A DNA stretch of 64,000 nucleotides from Colias croceus (GCF_905220415.1 NC_059565.1:2690501-2754500), one strand, 5' to 3'; shown: positions 1-12,841, counted from the first letter of the stretch. Numbers and translations: made by a program. The notes: generated from the sequence alone by a model not told the origin.

Positions 1-210
1 GTCCTAACATAAATAATTAAAAGAACTGTTAGTAAAATTTAAATACTAACCTGATCTAAAAAATAAAAAAATAAATGCCTAATTAATTTTCTACGTAAAA
101 TTTATTTTAAATTATGTCATATTATTTTTTAGGCACCAGGAGGGAGAGGAGCAAATTTATTTGCCTTCCTTCCTTGTATGGATGCTTTTGACAATATATT
201 GTGCAGCAAC

Positions 211-1345
211 TGAGTGCCGAGACAAACGTCTTAACGTAAAGGAATAGAATCCGCTATCGATAGATACTAATTGACATAAGCGTATGATGTTTTGCTAAGG
301 ATTTGTTCACCCTACCAACGACGACGACGACCACGAACAAAATTTTCATCCAGTCGCAATTTAATAAAATTGTGCAAAACACAATTAGAATAAAAAATTA
401 AAATTACCTGTCGTTCTGGTGCTTGGAAATTTTTTATTGAGATCAATGAAGGAAAAAATAGATTTTTCGTAGAAACGGTGGCTCCTAGAAAAAAAATGTA
501 TTTGAAGTTTTTTGTAGATAATATTATGATCTACAATTTTGGTAAAAGGTACCAATTTTTATATTAATTGTCCTCGAATTGTTTTTCTTTCCGAATGCCA
601 GTATGACGGTAAATTTTAATATTTTATTTTGAATTAATTTTGTGTGGAGGACAATTTTGGTCGTAGTCATCGCCGTCATTACTAAAATATCATGAGTTTA
701 TGTCAAAAATTAGTAGCAGGCCGAGACTAATGTCAGAGAATAGAATAACGCTAAGGAATAGAAACTGCTACCGATAATTTTTGACATAAGCTCATGATAT
801 TTTAGTAATGGTTCGGTCACACTACCAACGACGACGAAGACCAAGACCAAAATTTTCATCCTGACAAAATTGGTTCAAAATAATATGTTAAAATTTCCCG
901 TCATACGGGTACTCAGAAAGAAAAAAAAATCGAGGACTATTAATAGAAAAATAGGTTTCTTGCGATTTTCGCCGAGACGGCAAGTTAATCGTTTCCTCCT
1001 TAACTTTTACCAAAATTGTAGATTATAAAATTATCTTTAAAAAACTTCACATACATTTTTTCTAGGAGCCACTGTTTCTACGAAAAATCTATTTTTCCAT
1101 TCATCGTTGATCTCAAAAATAAAAATTCCAATCACCAGAACGACTGGAAATTTTAAAAAATGATTTTTAATTGTGTTTTGCACAATTTTGTTAAATTGCG
1201 ACTGGATGAAAATTTTGTTCGTGGTCGTCGTCGTTGGTAGGGTGAACAAATCCTTAGCAAAACAACGCTTATGACAATTATTATCGATAGCGGATTCTAT
1301 TCCTTTGCGTTTTGACTTTTGTCTTAGCGCTCTTATCTTTCCTGT
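211..1345. mobile_element. nested fold-back element
   Basis: Left arm about 211-545 and right arm about 1017-1345 are inverted copies, sharing for example AGGAATAGAATCCGCTATCG and CCTACCAACGACGACGACGA. Between them, 590-930 holds a second diverged set of the same blocks in both orientations. No transposase-like ORF was found. The reading frame at 1037-1408 lies in the arm and is not a supported gene. Confidence 0.75.
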
Positions 1346-1406
1346 CTCACGCCTGCAGTAACTAAACCGTATAGACCGTTCAATAAAAATTAAATTAAAA
1401 AAACTC

Positions 1407-1631
1407 AACGCAACGAAGAAAAGTGCATAGAAAGAGGAATAAATAATTTCACAAACTTCCCGAAGATCTTTAAAAATAAATATAATAAAAAAAACAAAGT
1501 CGTCGGGGCTGTCATACCATCATTATCATAATATATCTTATATATATATTATATTTTTTATTATGGTACTTAATTTTAAAGATCGTCGGGAAGTTTGTAA
1601 AATTATTTATTCCTTTTCCTTCGTTGCGTTG
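1407..1631. mobile_element. small fold-back (MITE-like) element
   Basis: Ends CAACGCAACGAAG and CTTCGTTGCGTTG are inverted, as are inner blocks CACAAACTTCCCGAAGATC and GATCGTCGGGAAGTTTGT. The loop is AT-rich. A target duplication is not evident. Confidence 0.75.
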
Positions 1632-2179
1632 GGTTTTATTTTAATTTTAAACTTCGGCTTCTTATTTTCATGTAATATTTTCAAGTGAGCGAGACCTACT
1701 TCTACCTCCATAATACATTCCTACATCATATTGATATCTATAAGTTTGTTGCTCCTTGACATCTTTTAAGTTGGGCCGTAACCGAGCATAAATTTGGACC
1801 ACAGTGGCAAAAGAAGTGGTATATTTAAGAAAAAAAATTGCCAAGGGCCAGGCCTATGTGGCTTTGAGAAGAGTTCAAAATTTCCAGGGTGTGGCTGTCC
1901 TCTCGCTCCCCTATCCCCCTCTTCTTTCACAGACTTTCAACCCTTCCCTTTCCATCCCTAGTAAATGGCAGAACCGATTTTGATGTAAATAATATTATCT
2001 AATTGTACCTGGCTATATGTACAGTCACGAGCAATAATATATGCCTAGGGGGCGATGTGCAAAAATATCTGTCACTAGAATAAATTCAATAATATCTGTC
2101 TGCCCGTATACAGCAAAAATATCTGACATTAGTAGGCAACATAATAAAGTGGCATCAAAATAATGTGACGAAAATGTAC

Positions 2180-2860
2180 AGCAAATAATTGTGACAACCT
2201 CTCACGGCATAAATATGTGACATCAACTAGGTGGCAATAATATCTGACACAATTTCATATTTCTGTATTTTGCATCGATTCCTCACGAAAAGCATAAATA
2301 TGTGACATCAACTAGGAAGCAATAATATCTGACACAATTTCATATTTCTGTATTTTGCATCGATTCCTCACACAAAGGATAAATATGTGACACAAACTAG
2401 GTGGCAATAATATCTGACACAATTTCATATTTCTGTATTTTGCATCGATTCCTCACGAAAAGCATAAATATGTGACATCAACTAGGAAGCAATAATATCT
2501 GACACAATTTCATATTTCTGTATTTTGCATCGATTCCTGACACAAAGCATAAATATGTGACACAAACTAGGTGGCAATAATATCTGACACAATTTCATAT
2601 TTCTGTATTTTGCATCGATTCCTCACACAAAGCATAAATATGTGACACCAACTAGGTGGCAATAATATCTGACACAATTTTATATTTCTGTATTTTGCGA
2701 TGATTTCACACAAAAAGCATAAATATGTGACATCAACTAGGAAGCAATAATATCTGACACAATTTTATATTTCTGTATTTTGCGTTGATTTCACACAAAA
2801 AGCATAAATATGTGACATCAACTAGGAAGCAATAATATCTGACACAATTTTATTTTCAAT
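2180..2860. repeat. 85-bp tandem satellite, about eight copies
   Basis: The anchor GCAATAATATCTGACAC recurs at 2234, 2319, 2404, 2489, 2574, 2659, 2744 and 2829, exactly 85 bp apart. Two unit variants (ACTAGGTGG and ACTAGGAAG) alternate, mainly in the first half. It grew from the terminal motifs of the element that carries it. Confidence 0.95.
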
Positions 2861-2987
2861 TTAATATTGAATTAATACAAAATATAAATTTTATTTTAAC
2901 TACGTTGTTTTAAAACATTATTACCATATTAATTAATATGTGCCGTCGTTGTATACTACATATTGTATGTCTAGATATTATATCCTA

Positions 2988-3110
2988 CTAGCTTAACACC
3001 CGCGGCTTCGCCCGCGTTTTCAAAGAAAAACCCGCATAGTTTCCGTTCCTGTAGGATTTCCAGGATAAAAGCTCTCATAAGCGTTAATCCAAGTTACCTT
3101 CTATAAATAA
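2988..3110 (-). mobile_element. Helitron-like element, 5'-truncated (minus)
   Basis: Family definition used for the entries below: 5' end TC then CTACTAATATTATAAATGCG, middle CTACTGAACCGATT and CCCACGGGAACG, 3' end a GC-rich stem (GCGAAGCCGCGGGC) closed by GGAAAGCTAG and then T. This is non-autonomous Helitron form (5' TC, 3' CTAG). This copy keeps only the 3' half. Confidence 0.65.
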
Positions 3111-3486
3111 ATAAATAATAATAAATAATCTATTTTATTTGAAGGTTCAGTGTAACCTTCGTGTATTATTTAGAAATTGTTTTGTTATATTTGACGTTAG
3201 CGGCGTTTGACACCTTTGACACGATTGCTCCGTTATTCATTTTCTTTTACCTATAATATTGCTATTATTTTATTGAGTATCGAAAATTATGGCAAGTTAA
3301 CATATTTCATTTAAATAAATTATCGTAATTTCATTTAAATAAAAAATATTTACAAAATATAATGTGTCTTTTGTTCATATTCTTGCCCCAGCAAAATACA
3401 AAACACTAATTCAATAAAAAACGTTTGACCTTTTTAAAATCCTATCATATCTTATCCTACTAGTCCTACTATAATCCTACTTCCTA

Positions 3487-3715
3487 TCCTACTAATCTAT
3501 TATTATAAATGCGAAAGTTTGTGAGGATGTGTATGTGTGTGTTTGTTACTCTTTCACGCAAATACTACTGAACCGATTACAATGAAATTTAGCAGACATA
3601 TAAAGAGTAACTTGGGTTAACAAATAGGATAGGTTTTATCCCAAAAATCCCACGGGAACGGATACTATGCGGTATTTCTGTGAAAACGCAGGCGAAGCCG
3701 CGGGCGGAAAGCTAG
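3487..3715 (+). mobile_element. Helitron-like element, full length
   Basis: 229 bp from TCCTACTAATC to CTAG, nested in the 2-kb element at 2018-4011. It is the best intact example of the family in the window. Confidence 0.75.
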
Positions 3716-4799
3716 TGTCACATATTTATGCTTTTTGTGAGGAATCAATAATATTTTACAATACAGAAATATAAAATTGTGTCAGATATTATTGCCTCCT
3801 AGGTGACGTCACATATTTATGCTTCGAGAGGTTATCACAATTATTTGCTCTAACATTTTCGTCACATAATTTTGATGCCACTTTATTATGTTGCCTACTA
3901 ATGTCAGATATTTTTGCTGTATACGGGCAGACAGATATTATTGAACCCGTTCTTATGACAGATATTTTTGCTAATCTGCAAATGGTAATATATTTATGCT
4001 TCTGACTGTACACGTCATATCCTATCGTTTGATGCTCCATTTGGTTTATTTATCTAACCACTGTCACCCCTAAAGTGCCCTATATGTAATAAACGGATGA
4101 ACCGATTTCGATAAAACATTACTAATTGTAATTCACCCGTTATGCACATTCATTTGATATATCACTAAGGTATATTTGACAACATTCGTTTCTTTCATTC
4201 CCACTTATACCTATTTATAGGTATAGTAAATGGATGAACCGATTTTGATTAAATATGTCTAATTATACTTTACACGTCATGCCCTTTCATTTCATATGTC
4301 ACTTGAGTCAAAATTCACTTTTTTTATTACCTACCACTTTTATACCTATATCAAATAAATGGATGAACCGATTTTGATAAAATTTGACTTATTTTTACTG
4401 ATAGGTCGTTCACTTTCATTTAATATATCACTAAAGTATATTCGACAACTTTAGTTATTCTCATTCCCACTTTTACCCCTATATACCTAGGTACAATAAA
4501 TGGATGAACCGATTTTGATACAGTTTATTTAAGAACCAGCGTCGGAAAATATGCTGCCTAACAAAAAAACATCATCTAATTCGGATTACCTGCTAGCGAG
4601 CTACGGTGGCACAAACAGATACACACATAGCGGTCAAACACTTATCACCCATATTTTTGCATCGGGGGTTTATAAATATAATACGACATAACTTAAAGGA
4701 TATTTTATGTATAAAATTTACCTAGAAATAAGTATAATTTTAATTTGACCCCTCCCCCCTACTACCTCAGCTTACCCCCCACCCTTGGGGACTTTTGAT

Positions 4800-5160
4800 A
4801 TGATCACTTGGACATAACTGTAGCGTATAACAGATAACTTACGTTTTATCGTACACTGTATAGTGTACCATAGAATGCCTTAGCAAATGTTCGCCGTGAG
4901 TACTTAAATGGTCATAACTTTTTTATTTATAAACCGATTGACATGAAATAAACACTAAATGTTAAATGAAGATTACCACAATATATTAGTGAAAACCGCA
5001 TCTAAATCGGATAAGCCGTTTCTGAGATTAGCGTGTTCAAACATACAGACAAACAGACAAACAGACAAAAATTTTTTTAACTACAGTTTTAGGTTTGGGA
5101 TCGATTTAATAATAACCCCTGCTAATTTTTTTTTACATATTTTCATTGTACAGACACCAC
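4800..5160 (+). repeat. degenerate interspersed repeat
   Basis: ACCGCATCTAAATCGGATAA, TTTCTGAGATTAGCG and then a (ACAGACAA)n run form a recurring lepidopteran repeat type. The frame at 4959-5168 lies within it and is not considered a gene. 4540-4800 shows nothing recognisable. Confidence 0.45.
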
Positions 5161-5429
5161 TTTTCTAGAATTTTATTATATGTATTGATAAGGTTTTACA
5201 CAAAGAGAGCTTCGCCCGTGTGCTCACATAGTTCTCGTTTCCAGGATAAATAATACCAAATTCCAAGAGTCTGTGTTCGCGGGAAGTAACCTGTTGGTTT
5301 TGAGCCTTTGCCACGATAGAGCAAAAGTTGCTTGTTCGATTATTATTCTATTTTTAACATTTTTTCAAATATTTATGAGTTTTATTAAATAAAAAATAAC
5401 CAACTACATATAGTATTCTAGTATAATAA

Positions 5430-5612
5430 TCCATACTAATATTATAAATGCGAAAGTAGCTCTGTCTGTCTGTCTGTTACTCAATCACGCCTAAACTACT
5501 GAACCAATTTGCATGAAATTTGGTATGGAGATATTTTGATACCCGAGAAAGGACATAGACTACCTTTTATTGCGAAATATGTACCACGGGCGAAGCCGGG
5601 GCGGACCTCTAG
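5430..5612 (+). mobile_element. Helitron-like element, variant 3' stem
   Basis: Starts TCCATACTAATATTATAAATG and ends in GGCGAAGCCGGGGCGGACCT followed by CTAG. The diverged middle has a GTCTGTCTGTC run. Confidence 0.7.
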
Positions 5613-6714
5613 TTTATGATAAACATGAATAAATTATTAAAAGATACAAGTTCCGTATCATGTTAACGACATCTATTGGAAAACTTAAGAATTAACAGTA
5701 CAATAAAGTTTGGTTAGAAATAGTGTTATAAACAAATCTATTCAAAAAGGTGTTCAACCAATTTATAAACCAATTTAATGATTCTGAAATATAAATCTAA
5801 TTAACAGAAAATCTGCGTACAAATCTTTATGATTACCTATTTGTGAAATTCACATGAATGAAATTGGATACATACCGTGTACCGTAGTTCGTATTCAAAA
5901 CGTAGATAATATTTAAATCTTTGTTTTAATACCTTTCATGCCCATGGTATGCCTATTGTGCCTAGGTATAACATTGTGATTGGTGTCATAACATTTTACG
6001 CGCCTTAAAATTAAAAAAAAAAAACAAAGCTATGTTTCTTGTTACCTCAGTTAAGTAGGTACAATATAACTTTACATTAAATGGGACATTATTTTTATTC
6101 TGTGGTAAAACGAAAAAAAAACGAAAGAAAATGTTAGGTAATCATTCTTAAAAAGTTTATATCATTCTTAATTCAAATTCAACTATTTACACCGGACCCG
6201 ATATTTCCAAATGTTCATAATTTTTGTGTTTAATTTTAAAAATTTAATATTATATGCAGTGGAACGAGTGAAGTGCGTGCATTTTTATTTTGAAATTTAA
6301 TAATCTTAAATGCAGTTCCATCCAGAATAACAAAAGAATGTAGGCAGTAGGTGGAAATGAGCCCGGTGAGTTTTTATTGCTCAATTTATTATTGTGTTTG
6401 TTAAACCATTTATTTATACCTAAGTAAAATTGTGGTAAAATATAACAAAAATTGGATAAGAGAGAGTCGTACTCGCGACATTGGGTTCCTTACAAATAAG
6501 CAATAAGTATACTAATATCACAGATAATATACCTAGGTACTTGTAATATTATAAAGGTGAATTTTTACGAGTCCGTTTTAAAAAATTCTGTATAAGAATA
6601 AGATCATTGAGATACTATAATAATAGCTCAATAATACCAATAGGAGCGGAGCAATGCGGGTAAAACGCGCGGTACAGCTAATTTGCATTATATTTACATA
6701 TTTTGTAGTAAGTA
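5613..6714. other. repeat-poor AT-rich stretch
   Basis: No supported ORF. A degenerate Helitron-like 3' end (GGAGCGGAGCAATGCGGGT, then CAGCTAA) is visible at about 6560-6685. Confidence 0.4.
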
Positions 6715-8464
6715 GGGTCATTGCGCTGGTTTTCGTCCAATTATAGGAGTTGCCAACTTTGTGATACGAAATAAATATTTTGGAGCACCCTTCCTTAAAC
6801 ATATAATTCTTTTTTTAAGTCCTTATATAGTCTTCTTTAAGATAATATTAAGGGAAAATAAATCATTTTGATGTATCTTTTTATTTAAATTATTTTCTGC
6901 AAAAGTAGGGTAAATGCTAGTTTTCGTCCAAAAAAACTGGTTTTCGTCCTAGTGTAAGCTAGTTTTCGACCACCGTGTAGAAAAAGGAGGGTAGGTCAAC
7001 TATTAAGTTAAAAATCAATTACAGGTAAATATATACGTTTATTTAATTAACATTACAATTTCTCACTAGGTACCTTATAGTTTTAGTTTTACTTGTGGTT
7101 TTACTAATAATAATCAATATAACTAGTCAACACTGAGATCTATGTAGCACTTGGCAGTCCTTATAGGCGTTAGTGATGACTGTATAATCATTCGTAATAA
7201 AGAAAGGAATGCGTTCCTTACAATGTAAATGAAACAAGTAATAATTAAAGGACTAAGAAATAACATCAAAAAACAGAAATATTCATTCTAACAACAAAAA
7301 TGTTCATTCTAATACTTTGTTTATCAAATGAAACGTACTATAAACACACAGCCATAATAATAAGTTTTAGCTACAGAATCTTCAGTGTACGCAGCGTCTT
7401 TTTTTTCTAGATTTCTTAGACTCCTTCGAGGCCATCTAAAAACAATAAGATCTTTCTGAGGATACGTTGAGTAAGTATAATAAAAAAATACTGCATTGGC
7501 AAAACAGACCTGGAATAAAAGATGATATTCAAGTGAATGATAATCAAGAAAAATACAGTGTATTATGTCAGACCTACCCCCATTTATGCTACGAATAATT
7601 GACTCTACTTCACATAAGGAGAATGATACATGACTGAATGAATGACAATATTAGGTACCTACAACACTCTGGCCCTCACCAATTATTTATAAGGAAGATA
7701 CTGAATAGAAAACTTTTCAATACGTAAAAATAGACGAAAAGTAATGCAAAAGAATGGCTATATTTAATTTTTGGATACTCCAATACTCATTCATGGACGA
7801 AAACTAAAACATTTAAAGCTAAATTTAGTTTTCGTCCACTTCTTTAAATATTTTTTTATTTTGGCAGCACTGACATAGCAGTGGACGGAAACCAAAAAAA
7901 CTAAACTAATAGCAATAAAGATCACTTCGGGAGAAACTATTCAGTATTTTAAAGGTCCGATAAAGTAAAATGACCCTAACAAATATTCACGTAGCTGTTT
8001 GAGTTTCCGTCCACTTGGACGAAAACCAAATATTTTGAGAATTTGGTAACCTAGTATCCGTCTACTTAATATTTCGAAGAGTATTATAAAAATGTATGAT
8101 AAACACTTATAATTGCGTTTATTATGCTTATAAATAAACATACGTACCAAAAACATTACGTAAACTAGCTAAAACAGTGATTTACCTTACCATGAACTTT
8201 TCTCGCCGGCAAATTTTTCTCTCGCGCGATGACATCTGCAAGGCACGTATGCGAAGCGGCCACTTTTACGTTAATTTTTTGAACTCTCTTCTTGTCAAAT
8301 CAAATTTTAATGTTGATAGTACTGTTGCTTAAACATTATGGACCGTAAAAAGTGCAAACTTGCGCGGGGAGGTAGGTTTGTATTCAAGTTTTACGCACAT
8401 GATTGTAGCAGGTCAGTCAAATGGACGAAAACAGAAGCTGGACGGCAAACCAGCGCAATTACCC
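6715..8464 (+). mobile_element. 1.75-kb non-autonomous DNA transposon, copy 1
   Basis: Flanked by TA on both sides. Termini GGGTCATTGCGCTGG and CCAGCGCAATTACCC are inverted. About a dozen copies of GTTTTCGTCC or its complement lie within it, clustered within about 300 bp of each end and at about 7795-8015. No transposase is present. The near-identical 28049-29794 copy is in the opposite orientation. The 71-codon frame shared by both copies is only a by-product of sequence identity. Confidence 0.85.
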
Positions 8465-8466
8465 TA

Positions 8467-10024
8467 CTATTTGGGGCCCAGGTTAGTTCAAAGGTTTTGT
8501 CATGAAAAAACAACACCATTTTAGGGAACATCATTTTATTAATGAAACCATACAATATCAATTTACAAAGGTAATTATTGCAACATTTCCCTATTAATAC
8601 GGGACTTATATCTAGAATAAATATTTTTTACACAATTAAGTGGCCTGTTAAGGGCCTGGTGCTAAATTCCAATATTATTTACTATATCTATAGAATAACA
8701 AACATCCATAGATTTTTACAAACTTTTGCATTTTTAATATAATATAATAAATGCGAATGTTTAAGTATGTTTGTTTGTTACTCCTTCACGCAAAAACTAC
8801 TGAACCGATTACAATGAAATTTAGCACACACAGAAGGTAACTTGAATTAACAGTTTTCCTTTGACTACGCGGACGAAAAGGTAGTCTATATTAGGTAGTA
8901 GGATATAAAACTTACATAGTTTTAGCACCAGGCGATAACACACAAAACACAATGAAACATCTAAAATCTATGTTTATATAAAAAGAGGTATTGGAATGTT
9001 ATTTATTTCTAACTGTATAAAAGGCCCTTATTTATACTTTTCGAATTTATTATAAGTACTTACTTAGGACATCATTTTATAAAAATGTGGCAATACTTAA
9101 GTTACAGAATGATCTATATTATAATTTTTAGGAGTCTTGACTTTTATAAATTATAATATTAGTATTGTATGTGTTATATACAGGGTTACTTGTAAAACAC
9201 CAGCAACCTCGCAGGACAAGATAGCTAACATCATAGCTAACAACAGTATAATCCGGTACATTAACAAACACATTGATACTGTTGTTTATTCACCCAAATC
9301 TGAGAAACTGCTTAGGTAACCGATTTGGATACGGTTTTACATTGTGTAGTGGTAATCTTTTCATCATTCAATCTTAAAATTTAGTAGATTCAATCAGTTC
9401 ATTAATTATCTAGCTTGCTAGTTTAACATCATATTAAGTATCAACCAGAAAAGCAGGTTAAAATGTATGAAACAATTCTTATTCTAGCTTCTCGAGACGA
9501 TAAGAAAAAACAATATATAATAAAAACATGAATAGATGTTCATAGACGTTCGATACCTGCTTCAAAATTCAATTTTAACTAAAAATTATAACAACATAGT
9601 AACAATTTAAAACTAATAAATAGTAATTAAACGCAAGTAAATAGTTATTATTAAATATGCAATGCCATTTATTATATTGACAAAGCATGACACAAAAAAA
9701 ACCGACACGTTTTTCAGTAAACTTGAAAATAGATATCATATAAATATAACAATAGCATAGGATGATATTATAATAATGGATAAACATACTAAAGGTCGGT
9801 TTCACAGCTTCTAAATATATCCGGGTCTAGTTTAGTTCTCAGTTACAACGTCACAAACATTGACAGGAAACCAGCCATAAGCATTATATTATCACATGAC
9901 ATGTTTGACCATTTTTCGTATTTGACATTACATGTCATGTCAAGTTTGACATGGCACGACATGACACGCACTTTTATCTCTTATTGACATTACACGTCAT
10001 GTAAAATTGACATGACACGCTCGT
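8467..10024. other. gene-free stretch before Vps37A
   Basis: A Helitron-like fragment at about 8738-8870. The rest is AT-rich and no ORF could be supported. The last 100 bp hold the duplication next to the Vps37A stop. Confidence 0.4.
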
Positions 10025-10030
10025 TTATGT
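9922..10030. repeat. 62-bp tandem duplication reaching the Vps37A stop codon
   Basis: Two diverged copies of a unit rich in TGACATG and ACACGC lie in tandem (9922-9983 and 9984-10030). The second lacks about 10 bp and runs into the last codons and stop of Vps37A. The first copy would lie in the 3' UTR. Confidence 0.6.
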
Positions 10031-11609
10031 CGTAGCTTTATCCAATTGCGCTAGTTGATGCGCCAATCTCTCTTCACGGGCGCGTCTTGCTTGACCGAGA
10101 GCACGTTTTTCCGCAAACTTTAGGATAAACGTCTCTACTGATATTGTACCTGAAAAAATATTTTTGATGAAATACATAATGAATTAAAAATATTTTGTGT
10201 TATCCAGGGTTTAATAATGCTGTCTTTAGTAGTAGTATTGGTCTTAGGGTGATAATATAATATAGCCTAATATAAATGGCCTTCCTCGATAAATGGGCTA
10301 TCTAACACCAAAGGAATTGTTCCAATCAGACCAGTAGTTCCTGAGATTAGAGCGTTCGAACAGCTCTTCAGAATTCTTTATACATAATATTAGTATAAAT
10401 TGATATATTCAAAATTTGTATAATATGTGCTATAGTTTACGTATTTAACTATTTAGTATTAAATTTATGTGATTTAAATAAAATTCTTAATAAACAAATG
10501 CTTATTCCATTACATTAACTATCTTACCTAACAAAAACTGTTCAGCGATCGCCTCCGCGTCTTCATCGGCTTGCATCGCTGCGTTCTTCAAGCAATCCCT
10601 TATTTTATGAGGATCATACATCTCCGACATCTTTTGATACTTTCTATTTAGTTCCTCGTAGTTCATCTTCAGTTGGACGATGGTGGATATCCGATCTAGC
10701 ACTTTGGACTTCATTTCGTCTAACATTTGCTGTTTCGCGAGGTTGTCTTGCGCTATCTCCTCTATGCTGTTCATCAGTTCTTCCGTTTCTAAGTCAATTT
10801 CTGTTAACTGCGGATTGTTTTCTAGTAGCTTGTCCTGGAATGTGATAAGGTAATTAATTTAAAACTAGCCCAATGCATTTAAAATACTCAGCATGTCATT
10901 CAATGAGTTAGTTAGAATGCAATAATTAAAATTAAAACAATTTTCAATCAAAATATTTTACAAAATTGGGTGAAAGACTAATTACTATATTGTTTGAATA
11001 CAATAGGCAAAATTATGACACTAAAGTTAATATCTTACTTATACCTACTTTCATTTAAAATGCTTTTTGTGCATGATCATAAATTGCATTATTTTTCTCT
11101 TTGAGTATAAATATCTTTATCTATAAATAATTTACCTGCAAGTCTGGATTTTCCAATATCTCCTGCAACTCTTCTATCGTTAGTTCACTAAGCTCCGGAA
11201 ACATCATTGAATTCACACTTATATGAGACTGCGGGCTTGTGTCCGTCGATTTATCCTCGCTAGCTATACTTGGCGCCGATCTTTGGAATTCCCTTATAAT
11301 AGCTTGTACTACACGCCCCAAATCAGAGTGCAACGTGTAATTTAGCAGCCCTGGAGCGCCTATAACCTGGTTAGAATTATCGGCTAACCATGGATGGGGA
11401 AAAACAGGGTTTATGAATATAGCTGGCTTCTCATTAGGAAATTCAGGTGGTAGAATGATATTTAACACCATGCTCCTGTTGTTTGCTGTAAATTCAACTT
11501 GGTACTCACTAAATTCCTTGATTTCTGTGACGTTGGCATTGAATATTTTTAACGTGTCGATTTGTCGCTTTCTGATGTCGTGGTCGGTATAATACGTTCG
11601 TGGTAACAT
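10025..11609 (-). CDS. Vps37A: Vps37A, ESCRT-I subunit
   Basis: Subunit of ESCRT-I, which acts on endosomes to sort ubiquitinated membrane cargo into multivesicular bodies. Three exons on the minus strand: 11136-11609, 10528-10834 and 10025-10149. Donors read GTAAAT and GTAAGA, acceptors end CAG, and the joined 906 nt give 301 residues with no break. Residues 1 to about 105 form a UEV-like domain with the family pattern LPPEFPNEKP followed by LHSDLG. A linker follows, then from about residue 135 FPELSELTIEEL opens the Mod(r) domain, which is mostly helical and charged and runs to the C-terminus. The UEV-like part separates it from Vps37B/C, which lack it. Human VPS37A is longer (about 397 residues), chiefly in the linker. 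An AG directly upstream of the start codon suggests a 5' UTR intron. Assignment rests on recognised family motifs. Confidence 0.93.
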
Positions 11610-12841
11610 GGTTGGAATGACTGGAAGAATAATAAACGATTACATAAACTTTTCTTAGTAAAAAATGTATATTCACGAGGAACAATACGTTCGTTCGTCT
11701 TTAATAATAATGAATGCTCATCAATACATATTGATAATATTTTCAGGCTTTATGTAATGCTAATAAAGGTATATCTTCTTTCTTTTATTTTTCGATTACA
11801 ATTCACAATTCAATGTAAAAATTTCATAAATAATTAGCACGAAGGTTTGGTTGACTAGGTATCTAAATACTGGAATTTACAAATCAAACGTAACTCTCCA
11901 TAATACTAAGCATTAAATCGCAATCAAATAAATACGAAACCATCAAATTACATACCAATAATTTTCTTGTTTTGAAACACCACAACAAATCAATAGATAT
12001 TTTGTGCAAATTTGACTTATTTTCCCGAAAATGACAGTTGACATGTGAGTGACAGATGGTCATAGACACAAGAAATTGGGCTGCCAGCGCGCAGCGCTAA
12101 TAATATAAAAAAATACCACGCAAGGCGCGACTTTTACCATGTACGGGCATTCTATCAGTTTTTTAATTATTCTTAGGAGTTTGGGTTCCAGTATGACTAT
12201 AGTTCCGTGATGTACACACATTGCGGAATCTGTGACAAGGAATAATAAAATTAATAAAATAAAGTAAATTAATAAAGTACATAATTTAACGTATTTCCAT
12301 TTAAATATTTGCACACCCAGATAGTGAGTAGAATGTTTTAGCGCCCATTGTAATAACCCACAACTCCCTTTTTTGAAACTACATTCTTGTAAATAAATGT
12401 AATTTGAATTTGTACCACGAAACAATTTAAGCTCAATTTAAACTTAATTTTATTAAAAAAAAAAAATACTTTGCATACCGATAGATTTAAATTAAGTAGA
12501 CATAGATGTTGTTGTCTCTTGTTTTCATCTTAAATCGGTTAGCAATTAGAGCAAACAAGTCTTCTATAACACCACAATTTCACACATGAATAGGATCAAA
12601 TAAAACAAAAATCTTAACACATTTAATTTATTAATTAATCACATTGTTCTCCTTTCATTACATACTATTAAGTAACTATAAGAATTTATTACTAACATTC
12701 CAATATAACATTTTTTTCACAGAACTAAGTAAATTTTTTATCCTTTAATGTTATATTGGAATAAAATTATATTATTGTAATTTGTACAGTTACAAAACTT
12801 ATATCAAAACGATGTTATTTATTCGAACTCATATTCTTAAA
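11610..12841. other. spacer between Vps37A and the secreted-protein gene
   Basis: Both flanking genes read on the minus strand, so this holds the Vps37A promoter and the 3' UTR of the next gene. No convincing ORF is present. A small hairpin at about 12697-12766 pairs ATTCCAATATAACAT with its complement. No TATA box could be assigned. Confidence 0.5.
12818..12823 (-). promoter_or_regulatory. poly(A) signal of the secreted coiled-coil gene
   Basis: AATAAA on the minus strand, about 19 nt past the stop codon, which implies a very short 3' UTR. Confidence 0.55.

Larger units (their letters stand above)
2018..4011. mobile_element. 2-kb DNA element with long terminal inverted repeats
   Basis: Ends read GTACAGTCACGAGCA and, inverted, GTACAGTCAGAAGCA. 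About 200 bp at each end are inverted copies built of motifs such as CAAAAATATCTGACAT and CATAAATATGTGACAT. The interior holds an 85-bp satellite and two nested Helitron-like elements. No transposase was found, so it is non-autonomous. Superfamily unknown. Confidence 0.75.
1960..4540. repeat. 130-140-bp tandem array, interrupted by an insertion
   Basis: Units with the core GGATGAACCGATTTTGAT recur at 4095, 4232, 4361 and 4502. The first unit begins at about 1960 (variant GCAGAACCGATTTTGAT) and is cut at 2017 by the 2-kb element ending at 4011, after which the array resumes. The unit also carries TTTCATTTGATATATCACT-like sequence. Non-coding. Confidence 0.7.

Noticed and set aside
1037..1408. 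123-codon minus-strand frame
   Set aside because: It lies in an arm of the fold-back element and has no recognisable motif; the other arm is not open in the same way.
2180..2860. CRISPR-like regular repeats
   Set aside because: The 85-bp period is a plain tandem satellite with no separate spacers, in a eukaryotic transposon.
7941..8156. 71-codon frame conserved at 28357-28572
   Set aside because: It is conserved only because both copies of the 1.75-kb element are nearly the same; no codon-level constraint or transposase motif is seen.
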